A DNA stretch of 64,000 bases, taken from Anas platyrhynchos. Taxonomy: Eukaryota; Chordata; Aves; Anseriformes; Anatidae. The stretch spans positions 199,710,501-199,774,500 of the forward strand of contig NC_092587.1 in the NCBI RefSeq assembly GCF_047663525.1. The letters are read 5' to 3'. Each line of letters opens with the position of its first letter. The first letter of the stretch is position 1. The notes under the pieces are model-generated. The model was given only the letters and a program-made list of their open reading frames with translations, did not search any database and was not told where the DNA came from. Below, one piece after another: positions 20,472 through 30,643 of this stretch. The translations under genes were made by a program, and so were the position numbers.

Positions 20472-20829
20472 CTGCCAAAAGCAAAGGAGACAAACGGAGC
20501 ATAAAGCACATCCAAGCATGTCCTGGCTACTCCACGTGTTGTTTTTTTTTTTTTTTCAGGAGCAGGTTAGTCACAGCAGAAAACTGCAGTTCCAGTGTGC
20601 TCCTGGCTTAAGACCCTTTGCAAAAGCTTCAGAATCTACTGTTTTTCTTTCTCCACAAATCAGCTGTGCTCAGCGCATGACCATCTCCACCGCGAGATGG
20701 CGACGTCTTCCCACACATTGAGCCAGCCCCAGGGTTTTGAGCATAGAATCATAGAATATCCTGAGTTGGAAGGGACCCTTAAGGATCATCAAGTCCAACT
20801 CTTGACACCGCACAGGTCTACCCAAAAGT

Positions 20830-21639
20830 TCAGACCATGTGACTAAGCGCACAGTCCAATCTCTTCTTAAATTCAGACAGGCTCGGTGCAGTGACCACTT
20901 CCCTGGGGAGCCTGTTCCAGTGTGCAACCACCCTCGCCGTGAAGAACCCCCTCCTGATGTCAAGCCTAAACTTCCCCTGCCTCAGCTTAACCCCGTTCCC
21001 GCGGGTCCTGTCACTGGTGTTAATGGAGAAAAGGTCTCCTGCCTCTCGACACCCCCTTACGAGGAAGTTGTAGACTGCGATGAGGTCTCCCCTCAGCCTC
21101 CTCTTCTCCAGGCTGAACAGGCCCAGTGCCCTCAGCCGTTCCTCGTACGTCTTCCCCTCCAGGCCTTTCACCATCTTCGTAGCCCTCCTCTGGACACTCT
21201 CCAACAGTTTCATGTCCTTTTTATACTGTGGTGCCCAGAGCTGCACACAGTACTCGAGGTGAGGCCGCACCAGCGCAGAGTAGAGCGGGACAATCACCTC
21301 CCTCGACCTACTAGCGATGCCGTGCTTGATGCACCCCAGGACACGGTTGGCCCTCCTGGCTGCCAGGGCACACTGCTGGCTCATATTCAACTTGCTGTCT
21401 ACCACGACCCCCGGATCCCTCTCTTCTAGGCTGCTCTCCAGCGTCTCATCGCCCAGTCTGTACGTGCAGCCAGGGTTTCCCCGTCCCAGGTGCAGGACCC
21501 GGCACTTGCTCTTATTGAACTTCACGCGGTTGGTGATCGCCCAGCTCTCCAACCTAGCCAGATCCCTCTGCAAGGCCTTTCCACCCTCAACAGAGTCCAC
21601 AACTCCTCCAAGTTTGGTGTCATCAGCAAACTTGCTCAA
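20830..21639 (-). pseudogene. CR1 ORF2 3' part (RT catalytic box and C-terminus)
   Basis: 269-codon open frame. It begins [11 protein letters not shown], continues through the CR1 thumb/C-terminal region ([16 protein letters not shown]) and ends [13 protein letters not shown]. It is in a different frame from the upstream piece. Confidence 0.92.
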
Positions 21640-21668
21640 AATACCTTCTATTCCTATATCCAGATCAT

Positions 21669-23036
21669 TTATAAAAATATTGAAAATAACGGCCCTAAAA
21701 TGGAGCCTTGAGGGACCCCACTAGCGACCGCCCGCCAGCCTGACGCAGCCCCATTTACCATAACCCTTTGGGCCCTGCCCGTTAGCCAATTGCTCACCCA
21801 TCGTATGATGTTTTTATTTAGCTGTATGGTGGACATTTTGTCCAGTAGGATCCTATGGGAAACCGTGTCAAAAGCCTTGCTGAAGTCCAAAAAAATCACA
21901 TCAGCTGGTTTCCCTTGGTCCACCATACGGCTGATCTTATCATAAAAGGAAATCAGGTTAGTTAGGCAGGACCTACCCTTCACAAACCCATGCTGGCTGG
22001 GACCAATGACTGCTTTGTCCCCCAGGTGCGCCTCAATAAGTTCGAGAACCATCTTCTCCATGATTTTACCAGGCACTGACGTGAGACTGACAGGCCTGTA
22101 ATTGCTAGGGTCTTCTTTCTGACCCTTCTTGAAAATCGGCACAACATTTGCCAGCTTCCAGTCTACCGGGACCTCTCCAGATTCCCAGGATCGTTGAAAA
22201 ATAATTGAGAGAGGTTCCGCGATGATGTCCGCCAGCTCTTTCAGCACCCGGGGATGAATCGCATCCGGACCCATGGACTTGTAGGGATCCAGGCGGAGTA
22301 GCAAATCCCGCACACGTTCAGGGTCGGTTGGGAGTTTGTCATCCCCACCGTCCCGGTCCTCCAGCTCAGGGCACCCTGGGTCCCGAAGCCCATCATCGGC
22401 ATTGAAGACAGAGGCAAAGAAGGCGTTAAGCGTCTCTGCTTTGCCTATGTCATTGTCTGTGAGGAGACCTTCCCTATCAAGGAGCGGCCCTATGTATTCT
22501 TTAGTTCTCCTTTTTCCATTCACATATCTAAAAAAACCCTTTTTATTTTCTCTCACAGACACAGCCAGCTTCAACTCTAGGTGTGCTTTAGCCACACCAA
22601 TTTTCTCCCTACAAACACGAACAGCATCCCTGTATTCTTTCCAGGACACCTGGCCCTCCTTCCAGTAGCGAAACACTCTCTGTTTCTGCCTAATCTCCAT
22701 CAGAATGTTCCTGGTCAGCCACGCCGGCCTCCTGCCCCGCCTGCCTGACTTGCGATATTTAGGAATTGCCTGATCTTGTGCTTCTAGGAGGCATCGCTTA
22801 AAGAGTGACCAGCACTGGTGGACATCAAGGCCTTCAAGAGCAGCTTCCCAGGGGACCTTGCTGACTAGTTCCCCGAGCAGCCTGAAGTCCGCCTTCCCCA
22901 TATCTAGGGATGAGGTTTTGGTGGCACTTTTCCTTCTGTCACCGTAAATTTTGAACTCAACCACTTCATGGTCGCTATGACCGAGGCGGCCACCAATCAC
23001 CACATCTCCCACCAGACCCTCTCTGTTTTCTAGCAA
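21669..23036 (-). pseudogene. CR1 ORF2 5' part (endonuclease end and RT palm/fingers)
   Basis: 455-codon open frame. It begins within the endonuclease C-terminus and runs through the RT fingers and palm (LDFSKAFDTV) to [13 protein letters not shown]. It ends at a frameshift before the catalytic FADD box. Confidence 0.92.
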
Positions 23037-23071
23037 CAGGTCTAGGAGGGCACCTTTCCTAGTTGGCTCCG

Positions 23072-23401
23072 TCAGCGGCGACAGGGCAGGGGGTCCACCC
23101 CCATTTGGGGTGTCTCACCCCGGTACCTCTCCTTGAGGCCCTGCAGGGAGTTACTCCACCAGTCTATCTCCCGCTCACACTCCCTGATGGCCCTCAGCCT
23201 CTCCACCTCCTCCTTGAGCTCCGCCACCATGCGGATCAGGTCATCCACCTGCTCGCACCTGACGCACGCAGCGTCTCTGCCTCCCGCCGATGGCAGCAGC
23301 AGGCCGGTGACCTGAACCGCTGCATTCTTTAACGGGCAGTCGGTCTGGGTGTGTACCGACCTCCTGGAGAGCACACCGTGCCTGGTGGAGACCATTATCA
23401 C
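23072..23401 (-). pseudogene. CR1 ORF1 N-terminal remnant
   Basis: 109-codon frame with the Cys-containing leader AACVRCEQVDDLIRMVAELK and a leucine/glutamate coiled coil, typical of CR1 ORF1. It is truncated by the internal deletion that joins it to ORF2 near 23040-23110. Confidence 0.75.
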
Positions 23402-23404
23402 CTA

Positions 23405-23760
23405 GCTAAAGACTGTCGTTAACAGGTGTTCGTGTGGGCAGGGGGTTGCTCTCCTCCCTTCCTGCTCGCCCTGCCTGCGCGAACTGCCGCGCTAACTGCC
23501 GCGCCACTCCCCTCTGCCGCGCCACGCCCTGTTTGCCCGCCCTGTTCGCCGCGCTCCCTAGGGGCTGCTTTTGAACGGCCGGGGAGGGGGCGCTGCTGGC
23601 TCCGCCTTCGCCTCGTCAGCGTCCCTCACGAGGGCTGCCGGGTCCTGGCGGCTCCCTGAAGTCGGCTCGGTGGCGGAAAATGAGCCCTGCCTGGCCCGAT
23701 CCCCCGCTCCGCTGCAGAACGCGTCAGCCCCGGAGCCGATCGCCTCGGCAAATGGACACT
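23405..23760. other. GC- and CpG-rich block next to the CR1
   Basis: CpG-dense sequence directly upstream of the CR1 ORF1 remnant. CR1 5' UTRs are GC-rich, so this is probably the element's promoter region. A host CpG island is the alternative. Confidence 0.5.
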
Positions 23761-24568
23761 TCTTCATGCGTGTCCTGCTGAGCCTTGAAACACACAATTT
23801 CAGTCTTTAACTCAATTCTGAGAGCCTCTTCCCCAGTTAAGGAGCAGTACACATGGTACGATTGAAGAATATCCTTTTTATTTTAATCAACACCGTTGCT
23901 GATATGATATTTAGCTTCTTGCCTAGGGAGTGCAGCTGACCGTTGACAAGACCTCACACAGGATAACTTAAAAATGTATTTGCAGTTTGTGTACTCATCA
24001 GTTATGGCAGGAGCAAGTATTGCTCTTCACAACTTATTCATAGACATTGAGGAATTATTTTTTTTCTTCTTGCATATAACTTTTTCCACCTTAAAATTAG
24101 AAAAAAAGTAGCTTGTCCAAATCAGACCGTTAAATATCACAACACTCACTTTGATTACTTAAAAGAATAATTATAATTTGAATTGATACCAAAGTAAAAA
24201 TAGTGCGTGGAATGGAATGTGGTTTTGAATATCACACCTGAAGTGTGAAGATCTGTTTCTAGTGTTTTAACCACACCTTGTTATATGCTGAAATAACGAG
24301 CACTGAGCCACTCATTTCATTCTTAAAAATACTACTGCAAAGTAATAGCTTGAAATACACTTGTTTGCCACCGCTAAGTGGTTCTGTTGGTTAAAGCCTG
24401 ATGATACAATTCCTGGAAATACCACAATTCACTGTCAAGTAAAACATTTGCTCTTTGAGAATCTCTGAAGTGAGGGGCGATTAAGATAAGGCCATGATGT
24501 CTGCTCACATATGGGCTAGGATCAGAACAGCTCACAGAAACACCTGAGGTTAAGCAATATAAACTTAC

Positions 24569-24685
24569 TTTGTGTAAAAACAGTTGTGGATGTCTCATTC
24601 TGCTGCTTGCCTGTACAAAGGAGGCCACTGCTCCTCGTTAGAGAGAAACAGGATGCATGATTTCCCTGCTGTAACAAGTCTACCT
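24569..24685 (-). other. Exon-like segment, unidentified
   Basis: 117 nt bounded on the minus strand by a strong acceptor (CTACTTTTTCCTAG) and a consensus donor (CAAA|GTAAGT). One of three frames is open and reads VDLLQQGNHASCFSLTRSSG, then LLCTGKQQNETSTTVFTQ. I do not recognise it. It is beyond the TMEM126 polyadenylation signal, so it is not part of that gene as modelled. It may be a chance splice pair. Confidence 0.25.
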
Positions 24686-24794
24686 CTAGGAAAAAGTAGA
24701 CAAATATGATGAAACTCATTTAATCTATTTTTCATCAGTATCAAAGTGCAAATTTTCAATGAAGCCACTTGAGTCTTTGTGCTTAATTGTCATT

Positions 24795-24830
24795 AATATA
24801 TATATTGCTGTTTGCAGCAATATATATATT
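24795..24830. repeat. Perfect 16-bp inverted repeat, 4-nt loop
   Basis: Arms AATATATATATTGCTG and CAGCAATATATATATT surround TTTG. Could extrude as a cruciform; no element is recognised around it. Confidence 0.9.
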
Positions 24831-24991
24831 GCTAAATATATAACCTCTGGGAATAGTAAAATTTTATGAGAAGGTGGCTGCTGCTCAGTTATCCCGGGTT
24901 TTACTCTGATTAAGATGTTTGCTCCTGTAGAAGGAGTCCTGATTTAGTTCTCAAACCGGAGAATACATTGAAGATTGATGATTTTCATATT

Positions 24992-25160
24992 AGAATGGCT
25001 TGGGTTGGAAGGGACCTTAAAGCCCATCCAGTTCCATCCCCTGCCATGGGCAGGGACACCTCCCACCAGCCCAGGTTGCCCAAAGCCCCATCCAGCCTGG
25101 CCTTGAGCACCTCTAGGGATGGGGCATCCACAGCTTCTCTGGGCAGCCTGTGCCTCTGTA
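24992..25160 (-). mobile_element. CR1 retroposon tail fragment
   Basis: Minus-oriented CR1 3' end similar to the copy at 3930-4222 (shared GGTTGGAAGGGACCTTAAAG and the GGGCATCCACAGC segment on plus). About 170 bp, 5'-truncated. Confidence 0.9.
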
Positions 25161-25606
25161 GTGTGACCCATAAACAGCGAGAGAATTTCTGCAAAAATCA
25201 TGAAGTGGATTGAAGTTCAGGGAGGAAAATATTCAGACTTTGGGGAATCTCAAGAAAAAAAAATTCTAGCCTGTTTTTTTAGTTTCTAATCAGTGTGGGT
25301 TGCATTATTATAATATTATCGCCATAAAGCTTTTTTTCCAGTAATATTTATGCTGGTTCCAGAAAACATAGCATCACCACTTTAGAACCAAACACTGAAA
25401 AAAATATACTTTATATTGTAAGTTTAATCTCCCAAGAAAAACCTGTCCTTACAGACCTGTTAAGTGCACCTTACTATAGTAAGCCAGACAGAATGAAAAA
25501 CTTAATTTCCATTTAAGTTCAGAGCTGAAAAAAATATCAGCAGAGTCTTGACCTTGTTTTTGTTTGTATTAAGAAAAAAGACAGCAAGCAAAAACTTCTT
25601 TCTTTG

Positions 25607-25612
25607 TTTATT
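25607..25612 (-). promoter_or_regulatory. TMEM126 polyadenylation signal
   Basis: AATAAA on the minus strand, 34 nt after the TGA. The resulting 3' UTR would be very short. Confidence 0.55.
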
Positions 25613-25645
25613 ACTTATCCAAGGCAACTGGAAAGTTCTTTCACT

Positions 25646-25850
25646 TCAGGCTTGTAGCTCTTCAGGATCCCTGCTGGGCTTCATATTCTCTAGTATTTTG
25701 ATGTATATTCCATGTTGCTTAGTGGCGAGATACAATCCAGTCAGAACCTGGATCAGCACACCAAAACTCATCTTCCTAAAGATAGGCTGAGAAACTGTGA
25801 GCCAGAAGCGTAGTAAGTTCTCTCTCCCTGGCAAGGGAGATGAAGCATAC
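25646..25850 (-). CDS. TMEM126A: TMEM126 exon 5, last coding exon
   Basis: 205 nt ending in TGA. Acceptor TTCCTTAG. Encodes LLRFWLTVSQPIFRKMSFGV and a final hydrophobic helix, ending SRDPEELQA. Confidence 0.9.
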
Positions 25851-28800
25851 CTAAGGAACAAAAAGAGTGGTAGAAACTCAGCATGAGGAACATTTCTCAG
25901 CTGCCCAGCAAAGCACCACTGGGCGATCTCCACCCCTCAGCAGAGTGGCAACTACAACTTAACAAACCGAGGCACATTGTGGTTCCATGCTAAACTCAAG
26001 TGCTTTACATTGGATCAGTTTTGTACATCTTGACAGCACAGCTCTTAGGTACTTTTCCCTGTAATTAGCTGATTAATGTAAATTCCCTTCCATGTAGGAA
26101 AACCATGCAAAAGGATAGATGTGCAAAGATTGAAAATCCACAGAACTTAAACTGAGGACGTGACAGACAAAATAAATTTTTCACTCACTGCAGGTTGAGA
26201 AGACATACCTGGCTGCAAGGCTTGCATTCACAGGGAGAGCCATTATAATAGGATAGAGACCACCCACAACAGCCCCTACTAATCCTCCCCTGACCACAGC
26301 GCAGACTTCACAGTTCAGCTCACCTGCAAGACAGACAGAACAGTTCACTGTCAACACACAGCACATGGGGTCCCTCCCATGGGATGCCATACTTCCTCAA
26401 CTGAACCTCTGGGGGCTGCCCACAGGCTACAGCTCTTCAGGAACTGCTGCCACACAGCTCTGTACCTCAGGGTCCATCCCCCAGGAGCAAACTGCTCCAG
26501 CACAGGTCCCACACAGGTGGCAGCTCCCCCCAGGTCCCCTGCTCCTGCATGGACTCTTCTCCACAGGCTGCAGCTGCGGCCCGGGCCCTGCTCCTGCAGG
26601 GGCTCTCCATGGGCCGCAGCCTCCTCCAGGCCACATCCACCTGCTCCACCGGGGGCTCCTCCACCCATGGGGGGGCTGCAGCATGGAGATCTGCTCCATG
26701 TAGGACCCACGGGCTGCAGGGGGGCAGCCTGCTCCACCAGGGGTCTCTCCACAGGCCGTAGGAGAACTTGTGCTGAGTGCCTGGAGCACCTCCTGCCCTC
26801 TTTCTGCACTGACCCACTCACAACTTGAGGAAGTCACTGCTGCCCGATGTATTTTTCAAACCACTCTTTAGCAGCCAGTATTTTCAAGAAAGCAAAGGCC
26901 TTTTTAAAACAAATAATGAAGTTTTACCTGCAAATAAAGGTTCGCGCACAAAGACTTCATATACTGCTACTGTTGAGAGAAACGGAATAACAGCCATTGG
27001 CAAAGCAGACGCTATGGCAGCTTTTCTGACATTTAGGATCTTCCTGAAGTAATTATTTGCTGTTAAGCCACATAAGCTCGAATTTCCTGCAAGGAAGTAT
27101 GATCCATGACTGCAAATGTTCCTGAAAAAAAAAAAAAAAAAAAAAAGGAAAACAAGTGTAGAATAGTTACAGTTATGTGCTACAATTCATTTCTGAGTAC
27201 TCTGCAGTAAGAAGGGATGTAAATCTCTTGCAATATGAAATTAGTCATTACTTTCAGCAGCAACCAGCAAAAAGTCCTTTGCTCTATGCCTGAGCTTACA
27301 CATTGGTCCTGAATGAAGTGTCAGAAACACTGAGACGCCTTTTCTACAATTTTTTTATTACAAGTAATGGAAGTTCTAACACTCTCCTAGTCAGTGTGTT
27401 TCTGAGGAGAATGGTTTGTAAGAAAAAATCCCAGCTAGCTCCTGAGATCAGCCTCATTTCTAGCCTGTGTAACTGAAAATACAGATTTAGTTTTTAAGAG
27501 CTTACAGTACAGATTGGGGGGGACAATGATGGCAACAGAGATGTTCACACATGGTAAAATCTATAACATGGTGAACGCAGACTAGAACGAAGTCTGGTCA
27601 GAGACAGGCAGCAATTAATAGCCTGACAAGCAGTTCCCACTGGAGCGCATTCCATCACAGCAACAGAAGAGAGGGAATGGAAACGTGCACCAGTTTGATG
27701 AGCAGTCCATGACTTATTTCATTGGACTTGCAGAAAGAAGTTGTGAGTTCTTATCTGTATCATTATACCTGGCAGTCAGTTGATTAATGGCAACAATGCT
27801 TCACTTCAGGTTTCCACAAATGTGAATGTGGCACAAATGTGGAAAGCAATTAATTGGAAGGCACTTTGGCTTTGAGGCTATGCCAGTGTTATTACGTTAA
27901 GTGTGTTTTAAAACTTGTCATAAATTGAATTTACCACTAAAGATCTAAAGAAAGTCAAATATTTAACTGGTCAAATTTTACGCTAGGCCAAATGTCATAT
28001 TCATTTGCAAAATTACCAAATGTGACCATCCCTAAAGCACTTAGCAATTAAAATACGTGATTTTTAAAATCTGCCTATTGAAAACTCTTCCCCATTTTAA
28101 TGCATAGAGCAACATTAAACATTGACAAACCTTACCAAAGACCTCACGTATTTAAGTACTGATTTTGCAAAACCAACATTAATTTAACATTACCAGCATC
28201 TGACATCAATAATGGCAATTATTTCTCCTTCTGAATGGGAAAATACTTTCATTTGTGGTACGCATCACATTTTCAAACATGAAAAAAAAAAAATGCTACC
28301 AACAATTCAACTATGGTATTATATAGCGTAAGCACCTAGCTCTTTCCCTTAGTCATAGTTTTTGTTTGCTTTAAGAAATGGGCCTGTTCGCTTGTCAAAT
28401 CACCATTCCCACAGTATCTGGTGTCACTCACAGAATATCCCCCCCGTTTCTGAAAACCAGCTATTTTATTCTATATTTACAGCCAAAGTGAAATGCATGT
28501 GTGCATATGCATACGTGCAGAGGACAGACTAAAATCTAGCTTGGTATTTAAGAAACCAAAGCCGAGTACATTAATGCACCCAGGATGAACTGAATCTCAT
28601 CAAGTTTACTGATATATATGGAACAGCTGTACTCCACAGAAGAAAAGGAAGGATGGCAGGGTTGGTTGTTTGTAGAAATACTAGCTCCTTCACATCAAAA
28701 CTGCGAGCTTTTGGGACATTCTGCCATTGTTTTACGACAGCTATTTCTTCCCAAGGCCAAATAACCTCTAGGTACCACAGTTTCTATCAAGATGTTACTA

Positions 28801-29828
28801 CGTCACCACTGAGGTACTTGCTTCCCTCTTAGTTCTCAGGCCTTCTGGGGAAGAAGTGCTGTAGGTTGCATGCAAGCACAGCAGATCCTACACAAAGCTA
28901 TACCACCAGTAATGTTAAGGATAAAGGCTTGGCGTTATCCTTTCTCACCTGTGTGGGGAGGCCCTGTGTTATTAGCTGTAGTTTGCTTAGACAGCAATTT
29001 CATCCTATTAAAAAAAAAAAAAAAAAAAAAGCTTCCCATTACTCTAAATTATTCGTACACAATTTATGCAAGATACATACACGGAAACCAGCTCAGGACC
29101 AGTAAAGTTTTGCACTGAAATACTATGCCACAAAGCACAAAAACGTCTGCGAGGCCCAAAAGACACTTATTTTTGAGCCACGCAGAACCCCTGCTGACGA
29201 GCCCGGTGTACAGCTCTGGTCTACTTTTACCCCACCACCTGGCTGCTTCATTCTCACCTGGGGGAGTCGTTTAGAAAGAAATGCAGAAACTAGCCAGCTT
29301 GATGCTCACTCGGTTCTGGCCCCAGGCCAGCTCTGCTGGATGCAGGACAATTCCTGAAGAACCACAAGGGCATCTGCCTTATGCTCTCCAACATTTGTTT
29401 CTTAGACCATTTATTAGCTCTAGCACAGGGCTGTATGAAGGCTCAGAGCTAGTCAGGGCTAATAAGCCATCCTGGAATCCTAAGCACTGGGGAGTTCATG
29501 CTAGAAAGCAGCTGAGCAGGACCACCAAGAACAGTGAGCTAAACATACTAAAAAATACACAAACCAAGTTTTCTGTTCTGGACAAAAATTAGCACCTTTG
29601 CAATTGAGTATTTTGGTAGGTGCAAGGAAGATTTGCAATATAAAAGCAAAGAAAAAAGCCTCCAAAAGACTTTAAATGTTTGCTGCAGTTCATTTATTTT
29701 ACTGACACTTACTGGTCTGCTTTAGGAAGCTCACTTAGCAACTTCTGTATGATTTCCATCCGCTTTATTCTTTCCAAATATAGTCTCTGCACTGGAGAAT
29801 CTAGTTCAAAAAATTCTCTTCCTGTCAT
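25646..29828 (-). CDS. TMEM126A: TMEM126 (TMEM126A/B family), complete
   Basis: Four coding exons (29713-29828, 26928-27121, 26209-26323, 25646-25850) join to 630 nt, 209 aa plus stop. TMEM126 proteins are multi-pass mitochondrial inner-membrane proteins that help assemble respiratory complex I (TMEM126B in the MCIA complex, TMEM126A with the ND4 module). Start is MTGREFFELDSPVQRLYLER, a soluble N-terminus. Then come GNSSLCGLTANNYFRKILNV, IASALPMAVIPFLSTVAV, NCEVCAVVRGGLVGAVVGGL with YPIIMALPVNASLAARY, and FRKMSFGVLIQVLTGLYLA, giving three or four membrane helices. The Cys pair CEVC and the ALP-x-AVIPF motif are family features. Length fits the family (about 195-230 aa). I cannot decide between A and B orthology; only one copy is present. 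It is head-to-head with DLG2, as in mammals. Confidence 0.9.
26209..26323 (-). CDS. TMEM126A: TMEM126 exon 4
   Basis: 115 nt. Acceptor GTCTTGCAG, donor CCAG|GTATGT. Encodes GELNCEVCAVVRGGLVGAV and the YPIIMALPVNASLAA helix. Confidence 0.9.
26360..26815 (-). mobile_element. Partial LTR copy, truncated at both ends
   Basis: GC-rich block in the TMEM126 intron between exons 4 and 3. It is closely similar to the middle of the solo LTR at 60374-61422 (shared segments such as CCACATCCACCTGCTCCAC and GGAGATCTGCTCCATGT). Same orientation as that LTR. It corresponds to about 60744-61165 of the complete copy, with both LTR ends missing. Confidence 0.85.
26928..27121 (-). CDS. TMEM126A: TMEM126 exon 3
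   Basis: 194 nt. Preceded by a T run of more than 20 nt and CAG; donor TTGCAG|GTAAAA. Encodes the first membrane segments, including the ALPMAVIPFLS motif. Confidence 0.9.
27122..29712. other. TMEM126 intron between exons 2 and 3
   Basis: 2.6 kb intron. Contains an A run at 27125-27146 that is the polypyrimidine tract of exon 3 on the minus strand, and an A run at 29012-29030. No gene or interspersed element recognised. Confidence 0.65.
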
Positions 29829-29837
29829 CTTGAAGTC
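29713..29837 (-). CDS. TMEM126A: TMEM126 exon 2, first coding exon
   Basis: Acceptor CTATGATCCAG at 29838, ATG at 29828, donor ACCA|GTAAGT. Encodes MTGREFFELDSPVQRLYLER and KRMEIIQKLLSELPKAD. 9 nt of 5' UTR included. Confidence 0.85.
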
Positions 29838-30643
29838 CTGGATCATAGGGAACAAGCAAAGAAATGTAATCAGTTACACCCCCCCAGTATGTACCAAATG
29901 AACATTTAGATTCTCTTTCAGTACGCAATCACTATTTCATTTCTTATTTTTCACAGCAGAGTTTTCAGATGTAGAGGGCACGATCCAGCTGCAGAAGGCT
30001 GACATTTCTGACTACATGAACCTTACCAAACTGCTTTCTTTAGCAGATGCATGCTGCAGTTGGGGTTTAACAAGTGCTCTAAGCCAATTTAAGTACCAAA
30101 ACCGGCTGCTTCACCCTCCTGACACTCCTGCCTGAGCACCACCAACCCTGGGGCCATACATACACCACTTGCTAAACTCCCACAGGAGGAGATCTGCTCA
30201 ATGATGGAGGTGTTGGCGTTTTTCTTCCAGCCTGATCACCTTTGACACAGCAATTCCTTTTGCTAGGGGCACAAGGAAGGGCACCAACAGCACCACTGCT
30301 TAGGGCAGCTTTAAGTTGACTTCACTGTCAAAACGAAAAAAATAATAAAAAAAAACAACAACATACTTTGTAAAGAATTAATTGCATAACGAGGCTGTAT
30401 ACTCTGGTTTTACAGTCCACAACTAATAACTTTTAGCATTGGCACTGCTAGCTGTATCAAGACAGAAACCTTCCAAGTTTTTGATCAGGCAGAGCATTTA
30501 GCGGCTGAAACGCCTTTCCTAGATATCCTACCACAGAGGGGAGCTTCCCAAACTTAAATAAGCTTCCCAAACTTGCCCTAATCCCTTCCTTGACCGGGGA
30601 GCCGCTCCCCACAGCCCCACTGCAGGCCCGTGCCCGGTTTCAC
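29838..30643. other. TMEM126 intron 1
   Basis: About 0.8 kb between the non-coding first exon and the first coding exon. Nothing else recognised. Confidence 0.55.

Larger units (their letters stand above)
20742..23404 (-). mobile_element. CR1 LINE, internally deleted
   Basis: Long non-LTR retrotransposon on the minus strand. Its 3' end at 20742 carries the ATTCTATGATTCTATG tail. From 23401 the strand encodes an ORF1-type coiled-coil segment (VDDLIRMVAELKEEVERLRA), which stops after about 109 codons. The next frame begins at the very end of the endonuclease domain (GRLGHSDHEVVEF), so most of ORF1 and nearly all of the endonuclease are missing. Reverse transcriptase follows, with [24 protein letters not shown] and, in a second frame, [10 protein letters not shown] frameshift between 21640 and 21700 separates those motifs. 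The copy therefore cannot transpose. GC-rich sequence to about 23760 may be CR1 5' UTR. Confidence 0.95.
23761..25590. other. Interval between CR1 and TMEM126 3' end
   Basis: 1.8 kb with a CR1 tail (24992-25160), a 16-bp perfect hairpin (24795-24830) and one exon-like segment on the minus strand (24569-24685) of unknown identity. The expected next neighbour of TMEM126 (CREBZF in human) is not seen. Confidence 0.55.

Noticed and set aside
24569..24685. Exon-like segment as an extra TMEM126 exon
   Set aside because: TMEM126 already ends with a family-like C-terminus, a stop and a poly(A) signal at 25607-25612, upstream of this segment.
26351..26837. Several overlapping open frames rich in Pro, Gly and Ala on both strands
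   Set aside because: They arise from the GC-rich LTR fragment; the same frames recur in the copy at 60.7-61.4 kb.
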